Assembly (NCBI GenBank): GCA_017403145.1
Contig: JAFQOO010000008.1
Location: 1 to 64,000 of the forward strand
Origin: Clostridia bacterium
GTDB lineage: Bacteria; Bacillota; Clostridia; Christensenellales; DTU072
Length of the DNA stretch: 64,000 nt
Reading direction: 5' to 3'
This document shows positions 7,998 to 17,400 of the stretch, one piece after another. The notes beneath the pieces are model-generated. The model was not told the origin of the DNA. It was given only the letters and a program-made list of their open reading frames with translations, and did not search any database. How positions within the stretch are numbered: the first letter of the stretch is position 1; every line of letters starts with the position of its first letter. The position numbers and the translations under genes were made by a program.

Positions 7998-8846
7998 TTA
8001 TTCTTCGTCCTCTTTTTCCTCTACTTCAGTGGCGGAACCTTTTGCCTTTATCTTGGATATAGGGTATCTTTTCACCGTATACCCTCCGTCTTCCATAGCC
8101 ATTTTAACCTTGACTTCTTCACGTAGTGCATCGTTTTCCATTACTACTGCCTCACCATCGGGAGTAATAACGGTAGAATGTTCTTTGGGCATTTTTTTGC
8201 TCATTTCTTGGTAATATGCGTTTTCATATCTTAAACAGCACATAAGTTTACCGCAACATCCGTTGATTTTGGTGGGGTTAAGAGATAATCCTTGATACTT
8301 TGCCATCTTCATAGATACCTTTTCGTAGTCTTGCAAGAAGGTAATACAACAACAAGGTCTACCACATTGTGCCAGCGCGCCACGAAGTTTTATGTCCTCT
8401 CTTTCGTAAATTTGACGTAACTCGATACGATTGTGGAATAATCCAGCCAAATCCCTAACCAACTCACGGAAATCAATACGGGTTTCAGCAGTAAAATATA
8501 TTATTATTTTTGCTCTATCAAAGGTGTATTCGGCATCAACTATCTTCATAGGAAGATTGTGAGCGTTTACCTTTGCAACGGTTTCTTTTATGATTTTTTC
8601 CCTATCTGCTAGGTTCTTTTCGTTTTGCTCTTCGTCTTTTTGGGTCGCTTTACGTAAAATAGGCTTGAGAGGAGCTACGATTTCGTCGTCGCTTACTTCT
8701 TTTATTCCTTGCACTACCTTACCAAATTCTACTCCCCTAGCGGTTTCCAAAACAACACTGTCGCCCTCGACGAGTTCGATATCTTTAGGGTCGAAATAAT
8801 AGGTTTTTTGATTGGTTTTAAACTTGATTCCAACTACTATTGCCAT
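7998..8846 (-). CDS. ricT: PSP1-domain protein RicT (YaaT)
   Basis: 282-residue PSP1-domain protein. In Bacillus, RicT (YaaT) acts with RicA and RicF in a complex that carries iron-sulfur clusters and adjusts RNase Y processing. Here the Cys-rich stretch is conserved: CGRPCCC near residue 160 and NGCCGKLMCCLRYE near 195, the signature of the family. The gene lies directly behind holB with a 10-bp overlap, the arrangement known from tmk–holB–yaaT in Firmicutes. The C-terminal ~20 residues are acidic (EVEEKEDEE). No ricA or ricF gene lies in this window. Confidence 0.9.
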   Translation of the reverse strand: MAIVVGIKFKTNQKTYYFDPKDIELVEGDSVVLETARGVEFGKVVQGIKEVSDDEIVAPLKPILRKATQKDEEQNEKNLADREKIIKETVAKVNAHNLPMKIVDAEYTFDRAKIIIYFTAETRIDFRELVRDLAGLFHNRIELRQIYEREDIKLRGALAQCGRPCCCITFLQDYEKVSMKMAKYQGLSLNPTKINGCCGKLMCCLRYENAYYQEMSKKMPKEHSTVITPDGEAVVMENDALREEVKVKMAMEDGGYTVKRYPISKIKAKGSATEVEEKEDEE

Positions 8847-9841
8847 TTATATTTTGCCTCCAATATTTTGAAAAGTACTCTTTCCGCAACCGATACGTTC
8901 GATATATAGGAATCTAGCATAGCTTCACCACGATTTACCTCTAATATTGCCATTGCCACCGATGCCGTGGTGTAACCTTCCGATATTTTAGCAATATCAT
9001 AGTCGCGGTTACGGGTAATATAGGGAATTTTGGCTCCGCTAACTTTTACCGCCACGTCGCGAAGGATAATTTCAAAGAACTCCAGCGTGCGCCTAATGTT
9101 ATCCTTAGAAAATAGCGGTTTATTTATATACTCTACTACCATAGTAGATTTTTTACAATTTTTAAGCACTTCGAAACATTCGCTGTACTGATTATAATAG
9201 TTTTCGTCTTGAACGAATGCATAAGCCTTCTCGAATGAACCGCCCGAAAGTGCAGAGGCGATTTCAGCTTGGGCACGTGGATATCCCTCTCCAACAAGTG
9301 CATTATGGATATCTTCGGCGGTAAAAGTAGGCAGATAATTTAGCTTTGCCCTACTCTTTATGGTTTGCAATATTCCATAGGTGCTCTTTGCAAATAGTGC
9401 GATTATAACGTCTTTTGGGGGCTCCTCGAAAACCTTGAGTAGTTTGTTTTGCACCGCCGGAGTAAGACGTTCGGCATTATCGATAAAATATATCTTTTTA
9501 CCCGCGCCTCCCGAGCTATTTTCGGAATGCTTGTCGCTAGCCTCCCAGCTTGATTTATAACTTTCTTCTATAAGAGCTTCCGCCTCTCTAACGTTCATTT
9601 TGCCATCGAAATTATAATAATGAACACCCAAATGACAATCATTATATATCTTGTCGCAAGTATCACACTCTCCGCAACCGCCCCTACTACATAGAACGGT
9701 AGAAGCAAATAGTCGCATATATTCCCTTCTTGCAAGGGCATCCTCGCCAAGAAATAGATATGCGTGCGATATCTTATCGGCACTCATATCCTTGCGAAAA
9801 TCTTTATATGCTTTACTATTTTGCAGGAGTTCTCCTAACAT
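8837..9841 (-). CDS. holB: DNA polymerase III delta-prime subunit
   Basis: 334-residue clamp-loader subunit that helps place the sliding clamp on DNA. It has the four-Cys zinc module CSRGGCGECDTC near residues 52–63, the KVFEEPP segment typical of AAA+ clamp loaders, and a KSRAK version of the SRC sensor motif. The P-loop is not intact: the segment after HAYLF reads LGEDALARREY instead of GxxGxGK, so nucleotide hydrolysis is not expected, as is usual for delta-prime. It overlaps tmk by 7 bp upstream and ricT by 10 bp downstream, giving translational coupling. Confidence 0.88.
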   Translation of the reverse strand: MLGELLQNSKAYKDFRKDMSADKISHAYLFLGEDALARREYMRLFASTVLCSRGGCGECDTCDKIYNDCHLGVHYYNFDGKMNVREAEALIEESYKSSWEASDKHSENSSGGAGKKIYFIDNAERLTPAVQNKLLKVFEEPPKDVIIALFAKSTYGILQTIKSRAKLNYLPTFTAEDIHNALVGEGYPRAQAEIASALSGGSFEKAYAFVQDENYYNQYSECFEVLKNCKKSTMVVEYINKPLFSKDNIRRTLEFFEIILRDVAVKVSGAKIPYITRNRDYDIAKISEGYTTASVAMAILEVNRGEAMLDSYISNVSVAERVLFKILEAKYKWQ

Positions 9842-10461
9842 ACGATACCCTTTTTCTTTATCTCGTTTACGATTGCTTCGTGCGTGGCGTTCTTGTCCTC
9901 GCTTGGCACTATAGCAACTATTCTATGAGGCTCGCGCTTGCACATTTCTTTGAATCCTTTGTAGCAAAGTGCGTGGAATTCGTTAGATTCCCCTTCCATT
10001 CTATCGTTTAAAATAACCGTTCCCCTTTGTTTACGCCAGCTGTGGGCAGGGTCCATATCTATAAAAATGGTTAAGTCGGGCATACAATTATCTCGAGCAT
10101 AGGAGTTTATATCATAAACCCTATCGATACCAAGATTTCTAGCCACTCCTTGATATGCAAGAGAACTGTCTATATAGCGGTCGCAAATAACAACCTTTCC
10201 TTCCTCTAACGCGGGCTTGATAAGGTTATTTATATGCTCGTTACGAGCAACTGCAAAAAGCTCCGCTTCGATAATGGGAGAAACGGATAGTTTTTTATCA
10301 AGTAGAATTTCTCTTATTCTTTCGGCAACGGGAGTGCCACCGGGCTCGCGTGTAAATAACGCGTCGATACCCTCTCTTTCAAAAAAATCTTTTAGTAGCC
10401 TTAGTTGGGTAGATTTGCCTACTCCTTCACAGCCTTCTACTGTTATAAATTTGCCTTTCAT
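9835..10461 (-). CDS. tmk: Thymidylate kinase
   Basis: 208-residue dTMP kinase, converting dTMP to dTDP for DNA synthesis. P-loop GCEGVGKS at residues 10–17, the TREPGGTP motif near 38–45, and the DRYIDSSLAYQG motif near 95–106 that binds the base and sugar. The length is standard. It is first in the tmk–holB–ricT group and follows a PLP decarboxylase gene; a small inverted repeat (TACCT/AGGTA) lies in the 54-bp gap upstream. Confidence 0.95.
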   Translation of the reverse strand: MKGKFITVEGCEGVGKSTQLRLLKDFFEREGIDALFTREPGGTPVAERIREILLDKKLSVSPIIEAELFAVARNEHINNLIKPALEEGKVVICDRYIDSSLAYQGVARNLGIDRVYDINSYARDNCMPDLTIFIDMDPAHSWRKQRGTVILNDRMEGESNEFHALCYKGFKEMCKREPHRIVAIVPSEDKNATHEAIVNEIKKKGIVC

Positions 10462-10515
10462 ACTTTATCCTAACGCGCTTTCTACCTTATAGGTAGCGCT
10501 AATTTTTTCCACCTA

Positions 10516-11769
10516 TTATTTTAACACAAGAACGTCCCCATTTTCAAGACCGAAAAGGGAACTCTTATTCTTAATTAAAAAGTCTATTTTTTCTTTGGTT
10601 ATTTTTTCTCCGCACGATATAACGGGAACCCCGGGCGGGTATAAACCGACCTCAACGTAAGAAACCTTCCCTTCCGCCTCTTCGAGTGGTATTTCCTTAC
10701 ATTCTCCATTAAGAATGAGTTCAACGTACTCTTCTCCCTCGGGTACCTTTATCTCTTCATAGTTACCATTGTAACTACATTCGCTAAGAGCATCGTATAG
10801 AGTGTCCAAATAAATATAATTGTAGGGAGTAACGATAAACACCAATTTGCTACCATAAACCATTTCGGGATATATGCCTTTAGCTTCAAGCTCGTTAGCA
10901 ATATTATCTCCGCTTACGCCCACCTCTATAACAAGTCTTGTGATATCGGCAGTATCAACCACTTTGAAAGGAGTATAATTACACTTCGACTTGAACAACC
11001 CTATCTCTTCTACCACTTTATCGTAAAGGTACTCTCCCCTTTCGCTATACTCTTTAACACCACTTTCTATAGAAAGCATAACGGGATAGTTTGGCGAGGT
11101 TGTATGTATCTCTCTAAAAGCGCAAAGTATCTCTTTTTTATAGGTATCGGTATAGCATAAGCTAGCGCCACCCGTGATGGTCGGCATAACTTTATGTTGA
11201 GAATGGATAACCAAATCTGCGTATTTAGTTGCTGATTGTGGCAATTTTGAGCTAAAAGCAAAGTGTGCTCCGTGGGAAGCATCTACTACCAAAATAACAC
11301 CTAGCTTATCGCAAATAGCACGCATTTCGTCTAGTTGTAGTACTTCACCAAAATAGTTAGGCGAGGTACACACTAGTACCTTCGCACCACTTTTTACAAG
11401 CGCTTCTTCTATATCTTTTCCGCGATATAAAATGGCTTCTAGGTTGTTTATACGCAGTGCATTATAAACCGATTTATGGATAGCACCATAGAGCATAAAC
11501 TTACCTCTGCCCCTTAATGCGCGTATTACTACGTGTATAAGGGTGGTTGCGCCGGCGGTAGAATATAGTACGTTTTCTACTCCATAGGCTTTTGCAACCT
11601 CTTGCTCGCTCTCTAGTATTATTCCCTTTGCATCGAGCAGGTTGTCGCTATAAGAAAGTTCGGTTACGTCAAGTCTACTATCTATAACGATACCCCCGTT
11701 GTGTGCGGGGGTATGAAAAGACAGATGTGTTTTCTTATCGTTTAAGCTCTCTAAAAGTGGACTACGCAT
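10516..11769 (-). CDS. Orn/Lys/Arg decarboxylase-family PLP enzyme (YaaO-like)
   Basis: 417-residue pyridoxal-phosphate enzyme of the amino acid decarboxylase family, fold type I. DASHGAHF at residues 163–170 supplies the Asp and His that contact the cofactor, and Lys193 in IHSQHKVM is the likely Schiff-base lysine. The N-terminal HTPAHNGG matches the HMPGHK-type motif of the family in a diverged form. At about 417 residues it lacks the long N-terminal wing domain of the inducible enzymes and fits the short YaaO/SpeA-like class. Its place just before tmk mirrors yaaO–tmk in Bacillus. The substrate (lysine, arginine or ornithine) cannot be decided. It starts 2 bp after lysS ends. Confidence 0.85.
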   Translation of the reverse strand: MRSPLLESLNDKKTHLSFHTPAHNGGIVIDSRLDVTELSYSDNLLDAKGIILESEQEVAKAYGVENVLYSTAGATTLIHVVIRALRGRGKFMLYGAIHKSVYNALRINNLEAILYRGKDIEEALVKSGAKVLVCTSPNYFGEVLQLDEMRAICDKLGVILVVDASHGAHFAFSSKLPQSATKYADLVIHSQHKVMPTITGGASLCYTDTYKKEILCAFREIHTTSPNYPVMLSIESGVKEYSERGEYLYDKVVEEIGLFKSKCNYTPFKVVDTADITRLVIEVGVSGDNIANELEAKGIYPEMVYGSKLVFIVTPYNYIYLDTLYDALSECSYNGNYEEIKVPEGEEYVELILNGECKEIPLEEAEGKVSYVEVGLYPPGVPVISCGEKITKEKIDFLIKNKSSLFGLENGDVLVLK

Positions 11770-11770
11770 A

Positions 11771-13276
11771 TTATGCCTTGATGGGCTTCATAGTGGGGAA
11801 CAAGAGAACGTCGCGGATAGATGCGGAATCGGTAAATAGCATAATTGCTCTATCAATACCAATACCCATACCGCCCGTGGGAGGTAGACCATACTCAAGT
11901 GCGGTTACAAAGTCGTCGTCCATCATTTGAGCTTCGTCGTCGCCCTTTTCACGTTCTTTAACTTGGTCTTCAAAACGTTTACGTTGGTCGATGGGGTCGT
12001 TCAATTCGCTAAACGCATTACCCATTTCGAATGAATTCATAAAGAACTCGAAACGTTCGGTTAATCTCTTATCGCTTGCTTTGCGTTTTGCAAGGGGAGA
12101 TACTTCTACAGGATAATCCAATACGAAGGTGGGTTGAACAAGCTTGCATTCAAGAAGTTCGTCGAATACTTGGTAAAGAAGTTTACCCCAAGTGGTATCC
12201 TTTTCTACTTCTACACCAAGAGCCTTTGCCTTTTCAATAAGGGTAGGCATATCTTCGGTATTAAAGTCAAGACCTAGTTCTTCTTTAACAAGGTCAACCA
12301 TAGTTACCTTTCTCCAGCTTCCGCCTAGTTCGATAACCTTACCTTGATAGTTAAGAGTGGTAGTACCAAGAACCTTTTCTGCTACGTATTTAAATAGACC
12401 TTCAGCAATTTCCATCATACCATAGTAATCGGTATATGCTTCGTAAAGCTCGATAGTGGTAAATTCGGGGTTGTGCTTGGTATCCATACCCTCGTTACGG
12501 AATAGTCTACCCATCTCGTATACCTTGTCAAATCCGCCAACGATAAGTCTCTTTAGGTAAAGCTCGGGAGCTATACGTAGATACATATCTAGGTCGAGAG
12601 TATTGTGGTGGGTTACGAAGGGACGTGCATTTGCACCACTAGGAATGGTGTTAAGAATGGGAGTATCAACTTCGATATATCCCCTATTGTTCAAATACTC
12701 GCGGATAGCGGTAATTATTTGACTACGTTTAATAAAGGTATCTTTAACTTCGGGGTTAACAATAAGGTCAACGTAGCGTTGACGATAACGAGTATCTTGG
12801 TCCTTTAGTCCGTGATATTTTTCGGGCAAGGGCAACAAAGACTTTGATAGCAAAGTGTATTTGGTTGCCTTGACGGAAATTTCACCTTTATGCGTGGTGA
12901 ATACTTCGCCTACCAAACCGATAATATCGCCTATATCCAACTTTTTAAAGTTTGCGTAAGCTTCTTCGCCAAGAGCATCGATACGTACGTATGCTTGTAT
13001 TCTATCGGTTCCGTCTTGAATATGAATAAAGCTTGCTTTACCCATAACGCGCTTGGACATAATACGTCCGGCAAGAGAAACTTCTTTGCCTTCGTAGTCG
13101 GCGTATGAACCAAAAATATCTTTAGCAGTTGCACTAACTTCATACTTAACTTGTTCGTATGGGTCGTTTCCTTGTGCGCGTAGGTCTTCTAATTTTTGAT
13201 GACGTACTGCTATGATTTCGTTGATGTCTTGTACTTCAGCAACTTGTTGAACGTTGTTGTTTTTTTGTTGTTCCAT
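11771..13276 (-). CDS. lysS: Lysyl-tRNA synthetase, class II
   Basis: 501-residue class II lysyl-tRNA synthetase, charging tRNA-Lys. The N-terminal OB-fold anticodon-binding domain covers about residues 60–165 (VSLAGRIMSKRVMGKASF), followed by the catalytic domain: motif 2 FRNEGMDTKHNPEFT near 255–270 and motif 3 GMGIGIDRAIMLF near 470–482. The length matches the bacterial family. It follows greA with a 9-bp gap, an arrangement common in Firmicutes, and leads directly into the decarboxylase gene. Confidence 0.97.
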   Translation of the reverse strand: MEQQKNNNVQQVAEVQDINEIIAVRHQKLEDLRAQGNDPYEQVKYEVSATAKDIFGSYADYEGKEVSLAGRIMSKRVMGKASFIHIQDGTDRIQAYVRIDALGEEAYANFKKLDIGDIIGLVGEVFTTHKGEISVKATKYTLLSKSLLPLPEKYHGLKDQDTRYRQRYVDLIVNPEVKDTFIKRSQIITAIREYLNNRGYIEVDTPILNTIPSGANARPFVTHHNTLDLDMYLRIAPELYLKRLIVGGFDKVYEMGRLFRNEGMDTKHNPEFTTIELYEAYTDYYGMMEIAEGLFKYVAEKVLGTTTLNYQGKVIELGGSWRKVTMVDLVKEELGLDFNTEDMPTLIEKAKALGVEVEKDTTWGKLLYQVFDELLECKLVQPTFVLDYPVEVSPLAKRKASDKRLTERFEFFMNSFEMGNAFSELNDPIDQRKRFEDQVKEREKGDDEAQMMDDDFVTALEYGLPPTGGMGIGIDRAIMLFTDSASIRDVLLFPTMKPIKA

Positions 13277-13285
13277 AGTGATTCC

Positions 13286-13768
13286 TTATTTGCTTATGTT
13301 GAGTATTTTTAGAGTTATTAGGTTACCACCGGGTACTTTGAAAGATACGGTATCTCCTTTTTTCTTGCCCATAAGAGCGGCGCCTAGAGGAGATTCGTCG
13401 CTTATAATGTTATGTGCGGTATCAACTTCGATGCGGTTTAGAATTTGGTAAGTTTCTGCATCTTCTAGGTCATCGCCATCGTATAGTACCTTGACTACGT
13501 TGCCAAGAGCTACTACCTTGGTGCCTAGTAGACTTACGTCGATAGGATATGCTTGAGAAAGAATTTCTTCGGTGTTGTAAATTTCGATTTCAAGCTTTTC
13601 TTGTGCATCCTTTGCTGCAGTATACTCTGCATTTTCGCTCAAATCGCCAAATTCTTTAGCGGTTTTGAGAGCCATTGCTACTTCCGCTTTACCGGTAGTT
13701 TTTAGATATTGAAGCTTTGCGGTAAGTTCGTCAAACTTCTTTTGGGTTAGCGGTATTGTTTTTTCCAT
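13286..13768 (-). CDS. greA: Transcription elongation factor GreA
   Basis: 160-residue GreA, which stimulates transcript cleavage by backtracked RNA polymerase. The N-terminal coiled coil carries GDLSENAEYTAAKD near residues 42–55, with the acidic tip residues that reach the active site; the C-terminal FKBP-like domain contains DESPLGAALMGKKKGD. The open frame begins four codons earlier, but that ATG overlaps the GGAGG ribosome binding site, so I start at 13768. It heads the greA–lysS operon. Confidence 0.95.
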   Translation of the reverse strand: MEKTIPLTQKKFDELTAKLQYLKTTGKAEVAMALKTAKEFGDLSENAEYTAAKDAQEKLEIEIYNTEEILSQAYPIDVSLLGTKVVALGNVVKVLYDGDDLEDAETYQILNRIEVDTAHNIISDESPLGAALMGKKKGDTVSFKVPGGNLITLKILNISK

Positions 13769-13806
13769 AGTTACCTCCATAGTCCATTTTTCAGACAGTG
13801 CACTAA

Positions 13807-13835
13807 ATTATATATTATATAATTAATTAAGTCAA
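13807..13835 (-). promoter_or_regulatory. greA–lysS promoter
   Basis: TTGACT (13830–13835) and TATAAT (13807–13812) on the minus strand, 17 bp apart, with an AT-only spacer. This is a useful contrast to the CG-spacer promoters elsewhere. Confidence 0.8.
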
Positions 13836-13856
13836 TATATTTTTTCTCTTTTTTCC

Positions 13857-14369
13857 TTATTTATTACCTATTTTTATAGCTAATTTTGCTTTATCCAAAC
13901 CAAGCACCAAAGGCGTGCCTAGCACCCATACTGCACCTGCTTGGGTAAGAGCTATCATTCCCATATTGATAAAATATCCAAGGTCCGTACCCGTGATATA
14001 CCATATTAAAGGCAATACCAAAGCATTGACCACTATGGGAGGAATACCACCTATGAGGCATTTTAGCCAAAGCTTTTTATCCTTTAAACCTTTACCTATA
14101 TAATAGGTAGCAACCGCGCTAATAAGAGTTGCTAACGTGCCGAATACCATATCGTACCAAGCATATGGAGAAAATACGTTTGCAAGCAAGCATCCTATGG
14201 TAACGCCTATCGTTGCTTCGGGAAAAATGATGGGGAGTAAGGTGAGGGCTTCCCCTACTCTAAATTGAAGAGGCCCATAGGAAATAGCAGGAACAAAGAA
14301 GGTTAGCACAAAATATAGTGCCGCTTCTACTGCTATTCTTACAAAAAATATGGTGCCTTTTCTTTTCAT
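13857..14369 (-). CDS. queT: QueT-family ECF transporter substrate-binding component
   Basis: 170-residue integral membrane protein with about five or six hydrophobic segments, an S component for an energy-coupling-factor vitamin transporter. LQFRVGEALTLLPIIFP, DMVFGTLATL and NALVLPLIWY match the QueT family, whose members are linked to queuosine-precursor uptake. The open frame could start 26 codons earlier, but that extension is basic, non-hydrophobic and covers two inverted repeats, so I begin at ATG 14369. No ribosome binding site is obvious, so the start is uncertain. The ECF energizing genes are not in the window. Confidence 0.78.
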   Translation of the reverse strand: MKRKGTIFFVRIAVEAALYFVLTFFVPAISYGPLQFRVGEALTLLPIIFPEATIGVTIGCLLANVFSPYAWYDMVFGTLATLISAVATYYIGKGLKDKKLWLKCLIGGIPPIVVNALVLPLIWYITGTDLGYFINMGMIALTQAGAVWVLGTPLVLGLDKAKLAIKIGNK

Positions 14370-14383
14370 TTTACAATATATAT

Positions 14384-14406
14384 GCGCGTAGTTAGTAGCT
14401 ACGCGC
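14384..14406 (-). other. Inverted repeat in the queT leader
   Basis: Perfect 8-bp arms GCGCGTAG (14384–14391) and CTACGCGC (14399–14406) around a 7-base loop, ending 15 bp before the queT ATG. It could form a hairpin that controls translation or be a repressor site. It does not match the preQ1 riboswitch consensus. Confidence 0.45.
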
Positions 14407-14423
14407 CTTCCTTTAACAATCAA

Positions 14424-14448
14424 TTTGCGGAGCAAACTGCTCCGCAAA
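14424..14448 (-). terminator. Hairpin after the SbcC-like gene
   Basis: Perfect 11-bp arms TTTGCGGAGCA and TGCTCCGCAAA with a 3-base loop, 29 bp after the stop codon of the large coiled-coil gene. The T-rich tail is poor, so termination may be partial. Confidence 0.55.
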
Positions 14449-14476
14449 CCTCATCTTTAGTATGTAGTAATCGCTA

Positions 14477-17400
14477 TTATGCGAGTTTACTTAACGAATT
14501 CATAAAGGTAGTTTCGGCTTCGGGAATGATAATAATTTCCTTTTCCTTGGAGTACTCAACGATAGGAGCTGCACTTTGCTTGTCGCTCTTATCTATGCTT
14601 ACTACCTTCACGTTTATGGTATCACCTGCAAGTAGTTCAACCATTACTTCGTTGTATGCCTTTGCGATAGCGAAGGGGAGAAGTACGCTTTCTTCTTTAG
14701 TAAGCTTATCTACTCTTGCCTTGCCCTTGCCGGCTACCATAAGAACTAGTTTGCCTTCTGCATTTTCTTCTACGTAGTAGCGGTTCTTACTTGCTAACTT
14801 AACGATAGCGTTTACTCTTGCTACGATTAGACTTGCTAAATCGCTTGCGATAAGTGCGCCTTCTTTGATTGCCTTGTTTAGGTCGTCGATACCCTTAATC
14901 TTACCTTGTATGAAAGCAAGAGATTTGTTGGAATTGATAAGTTCTGCATAACGATATTCCATATCTGCTAGTACCGCTTGGCTGTTGCTTAAGCTTAGTA
15001 CTGCTTCCACTTCTTGGTTACGTAGGTTTTCGAGTAGAGCAACGTTTGCTTCATAGTTTTCGTAGTAACCAATGTGTGCGTTGATAGAATCGCCAAGAGT
15101 CTTTATTTCGTCGCGGGTTACAGCTACGTCTTCGTCATAATCGAATATGAGTTGCTTTGCGCTTTCAAGTTGGTCTTCACCCATAATGATTGCGCCGAGG
15201 TCAGCTTCCGTCTTGATACCGATTTCGTCAAATCTCTTTTCGTATTCGGAATATAAATCTGCAACGGTATCTTGTGCACTTTCGAGACTTGCTACGCGAG
15301 CAATAATGGTTTCACGGAGTGCATCGCGTTCAGCTTCCATATCACCTACTACCTTCTTGAGTCCTTGAATACGTTGCTTTGCGCGTTCTTTTACACTTTC
15401 CGCCTTGTCTATTTCTACGCAAATTGCAGAGAGGAAATCACTATAAGACTTGGTAACTACTTCGCTATAAGTAAGTTCAAGGTCGCCGTCTTCAAGAATG
15501 ATGGTTCTTGCGGTAAGAGCTTCTAGACGAGCGCTTACTTCGTCAAGGTTTGCCTTTACTTCTTTTCTTTCTGCTTCTACGTTTTCGAGCTCAGCTTCTA
15601 CCTTTTCGTATTCGCCTTCGGTTACTTGTAGCTCTTGCAAGCAGGTGATAGCATCCTTGTCTTTGTAGTATACGTTCAAGGCATCGTAGCTAACTTTGGT
15701 TTCAACTAGCAAGTTTTCGATTTCGGAAAGAATTTCCAATTCTTTGGGTAGGGAAACACTGTCAATATCCTTGATTTGCTCAACGATTAGATTGTTAGCT
15801 TCTTGTATCTTTTGGAGTTCAGCCTTCTTCTTGTTATAGTAATCAACCTTTTGGATGAGTGCGTTGGAATCTTCAACAGCCTTGCGAGCAAGAGCAAATA
15901 GTTCGCTTATGGAGGATACTTTATACTCTGCAAGTACGCCCTTTATTGCATTTTCGTGCTCAGCCTTGGTAGCGATAAGGTTATCTAGATATTGGCTGGA
16001 AACAGCGGTTGCTGCTTGATATTGACCGATAGTTGACTCTGCAGCCATAAGTGCATCGTCATCCTTTTTGATTTCGCCTTCAACTGCCTTGATTTGGTCG
16101 TCAAGAGCCTTGGTATCACGTAAAGGAAGGTCCTTCTTCTGTGCAACGAATCCGTCGCAAACGGGACAGCGAGAACCATAGGATATATCGTTAGAGATAT
16201 CTCTCAAACGGTTAAAGCTCATATATTCCATTAGCTTTTCGTTCAAAAGGTCTAGTTTTTCTTGTAGCTTTGCACGATGTGCAACTACTTCCGCTCTACG
16301 CTTGGATAGATTGTTGTACTTTTCACCATATCCGTCTGCAGCTGCCTTTACGGAAGCAATCTTCTTTTCTACTGCATCGAGGGATACTTCGTGGTCGGAT
16401 ACGAAGAGGTGCTTGGTATATATGGTTTGCTTATATAGTGCGTCTTGGTTCAAAGTATCTTGAACGCTACCATTAGCTCCCTTCAATTCTTTTTCGAGCT
16501 TGGTAACTTCGCTATTTAGTTTCTTTGCTTTGTCTGCATATTCAACGTTCTTTTCGTATAGGTCTGCTCTTCTCTTTTCGAGTGCTTCAACACGGTCTTG
16601 ACTTTCTTTTAAAGAGGTTTCCAATTGAACGACGTTACCTTGTAAAACGGCACCGTCTTGAACAGCTTTCTTGTATTCTGCGCTTTCGCGAATGCCTAAC
16701 TTTCTTTCGAATAAATCTTGTGCATTCTTGGAAAGTGCTTCGTAGCTAGCGGTTAGGTCTTTTTTCTTTGCAGTTAGCTCTTCGATTTCGGAAGCGGTTT
16801 CTGCATAGTAAGACTCGATGGTTTCCTTAATCTTAACGTTCTTGGGATTTACGGAACCTTCCTTGATGATTTCGCGCATCTTTGCGTTAAGTTCGCTTGA
16901 GCGTAGAGCTGCTTCGGTATATTCGCCACTGAGGAGCTTTTCGCTATCCTTACCTTCGGCAATCTTTGCTTCAAGAGCATCGAGCTCTTGGGTTTGCTCA
17001 ATTATGCTTGCTTCGGTTTCTTGTAAACCGCGCATAGTTTCTTGATATTTGTGGAATACTTGTGCAATTTCGTTTGCTTGCTCGCTTCTTGCTGCTTTGT
17101 CTGCGAGAGCTGCCATATCTTCTTGTCTAGCCAACAAAGCTTCCATTTTTGCGTTAGCTTCGTTATAGCTATCAAGTTCTTCACGATATTTTTCTGCATT
17201 CAATATTTCAACGTTAACTTCTTCTATTTGGTTACGGAGTGCATCAAGAGAAAGTTTTTCGTTATCAACTTTTAGTTGTTGTTCTTTTATCTCGTCGCGG
17301 GTAACAACTTCGATACTATCAACGTAGGTTAAAAGTTCGTCTTCATCAGCCTTTAGCTCGTTGTACTTGCCGATAACCTTTTGAGAGGTTGCAAGAGAAG

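Noticed and set aside
14384..14406. preQ1 riboswitch upstream of queT
   Set aside because: The A-rich tail and the conserved loop bases of the preQ1 class I aptamer are not present; the region is a simple perfect hairpin.
15074..17275. Several plus-strand open frames inside the coiled-coil gene
   Set aside because: They are antisense shadows of a repetitive coding region with no ribosome binding sites or recognisable domains.
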